A program made the position numbers and the translations under genes. Shown here in pieces: positions 62,148 to 64,000 of a stretch of 64,000 bases of DNA (position 1 is its first letter; each line of letters starts with the position of its first letter). This stretch comes from Eutreptiella sp. 'Long Island Sound 2002' (lineage: Eukaryota; Euglenozoa; Euglenophyceae; Eutreptiales; Eutreptiaceae), in the NCBI GenBank assembly GCA_964036045.1, contig OZ038388.1, positions 37,682,947 through 37,746,946 on the forward strand, read 5' to 3'. The notes beneath the pieces are model-generated. The model had not been told where the DNA came from, ran no database searches, and saw nothing but the letters and a program-made list of their open reading frames with translations.

Positions 62148-62470
62148 GACTTAAGGACTGAAGAACTTAAATGATTGAGCAGTGCAGAAAGGATATAACA
62201 ACAGCGGAAAAAACATTCTAATAGTGCTAATGTAACTAATGAGTAACATTCTTCTTTCATTGTCTCAGATATGTGCTGTCTATGAAATCAACAGTGAGGG
62301 CAACGAAGCAATCCATGGCTCTTGGCGGGAACAGTGTTTGATGGTCCTCCACTCTTAAGGAGTGTCAGTGAAGCGCTGCCATCCATGATTCTTGCGAGCC
62401 GGGCCAAGTGACGTGAAAGGTGCCTGATGGTCCTCCACTCTTAATGAGTCTCAGTGCGGCGGATGACAGC
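62148..62470. other. Interval without a gene
   Basis: AT-rich at first, then two similar stretches ATGGTCCTCCACTCTTAA (near 62340 and 62427). No ORF of note and no transposon ends recognised. Confidence 0.35.
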
Positions 62471-62830
62471 ACCGCCAACAATGCGACAGGGTTCACGATG
62501 TGGTGCACGCTTCCACCCCTTTGTGCAGGGCGTCCATCATATGAGGCGACGCCGCGACAAGGGTTCACGCTGTGGTACACGCTTCCACCCCTGTGTGCAG
62601 GGCGTCCAACGTGAGGCGACGCCGCTACAAGAGTTCACGCTGTGGTACACGCTTCCACCCCTGTGTGCAGGGCGTCCATCATATGAGGCGACGCCGCGAC
62701 AAGGGTTCACGCTGTGGTTCACGCTTCCACCCCTGTGTGCAGGGCGTCCAACGTGAGGCGACGCCGCTACAAGAGTTCACGCTGTGGTACACGCTTCCAC
62801 CCCTCTTTGCAGGGCGTCCAACATGAGGCG
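62471..62830. repeat. 71-bp tandem repeat in alternating pairs, five copies
   Basis: GTTCACG cores at 62491, 62563, 62633, 62705 and 62775, so spacing alternates 72, 70, 72, 70. Two unit types alternate (CGCGACAAGG with CATCATATGAG, and CGCTACAAGA with AACGTGAG), showing that a 142-bp dimer was amplified. ORFs across it are by-products. Confidence 0.9.
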
Positions 62831-64000
62831 TGTGCGTGGGCAGAGAACTACGGATTCATTCAAAAGATTGTTGCTTTGCATCTTCAGCCGCACTGGCAGA
62901 AACTTCACGCGCATTTGCGAGGTGCTGCCCAACGAGTACACGCCTCAATGGATAGCGGCGCGGATTGGGCCGCATGGACATGGCAGTTTGCTTGGTGATG
63001 ATGTTTGGTACGCCGTGTATTGGGACTACAGTGATCTGCCGTATGACACCTGGAAACAAACTGCCAGATCACTGTGGCTGGCCATGCTGTCTGAGAGAGG
63101 GGTGACGCCCACCACTGCAGATCAAATAAAGTTTGATGTCTTTGTCATCAGTTTGCAGGATGCGCCTGCGTGGCGAGAACAAAAGAAATTGGAAAAGGCT
63201 GAGCGTGCAAGCCAGAAGGAGGCGTCTGCCGATGCGCACGCTCTTGGTCTTGGCCCCAGCTCATTGGAGAGGCGGAAGCACACACTGGCCAGCTACCTCA
63301 TGGGTCCGAATGCAGTGGGCCGGCAGCCAAGCACAGGGACATGGCGCCCCACCAGTGGTCCTGCACCTCAGCGGCGCTGCAAGGCACCGGGTGGCACATG
63401 CTACGCGCCAGTGCCAAAGAACTGCAGCAAGGGAATGTGCACACCGCACTGCCTGAGCTTCCAAATTGCCTATGCACAGCGGTTTGCAACTTGTACGCCA
63501 TGCAAATACAAAAAGTCTGGAGTTCGACACAGGCACACACCACGTGCCACTGATGCAACGGAGCTCGCACCTTGGATTGGGGACTGGCAGGGTCATTTGG
63601 ATGAACCTCGCTGGAGGCACGTCGCGCAGAATGAGGAGGATGAAAATCAGGACAGTGACACCAGTTCTGTGATTGATGAGAACCAACTTGCTCAGCCGGA
63701 GACGTTGACTCAGCCGCAGCCATTGACTCAGCCGCAGACGCTCTCAGCACGAGCACCGCGGACACAGGACCTGCCACCAGATCATGCGGAAGAGGAGACC
63801 GTTGAGGCCTACCTAGAGAGGCTGTTGGGTTCAGCTCCGCGGCGCAATTCCTTGCCCAGACGCCCGGGTGACACGCCATCTGAAGATGCTGATTTTGCAG
63901 AAGTGCAGACCGCAAATTTGCTTGATGACTTACAGCAACCGCCGCCAGCAGAGCGCAGGCCCTCGGCGGATAGCGGCCGGTACATTGTGGAAGCCCCGAA
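62823..64000 (+). CDS. Uncharacterised Cys-containing protein, continues beyond the window
   Basis: From ATG at 62823, 392 codons are open to the right edge with no stop. The N-terminus is basic (MRRVRGQRTTD). Trp/Tyr-rich stretches follow (VWYAVYWDYSDLPYDTW), then a Lys/Glu helix (EQKKLEKAERASQKE). A Cys/His cluster at about 178-216 (CKAPGGTCY, CSKGMCTPHC, CTPCKYKK) may bind zinc. The rest is acidic with QPxTLTQPQ repeats. It begins directly at the end of the 71-bp tandem repeat, so the real start may lie further left or in another exon. No family recognised. Confidence 0.5.
   Translation, partial: MRRVRGQRTTDSFKRLLLCIFSRTGRNFTRICEVLPNEYTPQWIAARIGPHGHGSLLGDDVWYAVYWDYSDLPYDTWKQTARSLWLAMLSERGVTPTTADQIKFDVFVISLQDAPAWREQKKLEKAERASQKEASADAHALGLGPSSLERRKHTLASYLMGPNAVGRQPSTGTWRPTSGPAPQRRCKAPGGTCYAPVPKNCSKGMCTPHCLSFQIAYAQRFATCTPCKYKKSGVRHRHTPRATDATELAPWIGDWQGHLDEPRWRHVAQNEEDENQDSDTSSVIDENQLAQPETLTQPQPLTQPQTLSARAPRTQDLPPDHAEEETVEAYLERLLGSAPRRNSLPRRPGDTPSEDADFAEVQTANLLDDLQQPPPAERRPSADSGRYIVEAP

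Noticed and set aside
62454-62826. Overlapping ORFs in the 71-bp repeat
   Set aside because: Arg/Cys-rich repeat translations in several frames at once; no independent support.
62471-62830. CRISPR-like array
   Set aside because: Units are contiguous with two alternating types and no unique spacers; the context is eukaryotic.

Overview
This is a repeat-dense eukaryotic nuclear window and not a bacterial contig. I see no rRNA, tRNA, operons or CRISPR. It is dominated by chromodomain-bearing Ty3/gypsy-type LTR retrotransposons with initiator-methionine-type primer binding sites. It also holds two DNA transposons, relics that look virus-derived, short introns and several satellite arrays. I would guess a large-genome microbial alga (dinoflagellate or prasinophyte-like), but nothing in the sequence proves the taxon.

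1-33 kb is a nested stack of Ty3/gypsy elements. TE1 (+, from before base 1 to about 8.35 kb, perhaps to 8995) is decayed. TE2 (-, 8996-32918) has about 2.37-kb LTRs and is split inside gag by TE3 (-, 17993-28748). TE3 has 532-bp LTRs differing at one base, a 5-bp target duplication (CCACT), long open gag and pol frames and a matching primer site, so it is young and possibly still active. A fourth, truncated relative, TE4 (+), lies at 57.1-59.75 kb. In all four, gag and pol are in one frame separated by UAG, followed each time by NGG-RGC. In TE3 this is followed by sequence that can fold into an H-type pseudoknot. Between protease and reverse transcriptase all four carry a block with D-x-F-A-S/N-R, NPPF and VPxW-like motifs that resembles the Dam-like methyltransferase block of DIRS/Ngaro elements; the motifs are clear in TE3 and TE4 and eroded in TE1 and TE2.

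33-40.8 kb is mostly non-coding: a 192-bp direct repeat flanking an Arg/Gln-rich coiled-coil ORF, and hairpins with covarying stems after a shared GGGGTGAAGC box.

40.8-44.07 kb plus 49.04-49.67 kb holds decayed genes unlike the retrotransposons: an RRM-like/coiled-coil gene, a phage/large-virus-type cytosine-methyltransferase-like gene, and an unknown gene cut in two. The interruption is a 4,972-bp DNA transposon (44068-49039) with perfect 29-bp terminal inverted repeats and a TCAGT target duplication. It carries two genes I cannot place in a named superfamily and at least nine copies of the palindrome TTGCGCGAGGCCTCGCGCAA, two of them in the middle of 70-73-nt introns. Removing it restores one continuous reading frame on the flanks.

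49.7-55 kb is satellite DNA: a roughly 210-bp tandem repeat, then a composite minisatellite alternating a conserved ~130-bp block with runs of a CCTTAGGTAA decamer. 55-64 kb has TE4, an ORF containing a 10-bp repeat open in all frames, a PIF/Harbinger-like transposase, a 71-bp tandem repeat, and a long ORF running off the right edge.
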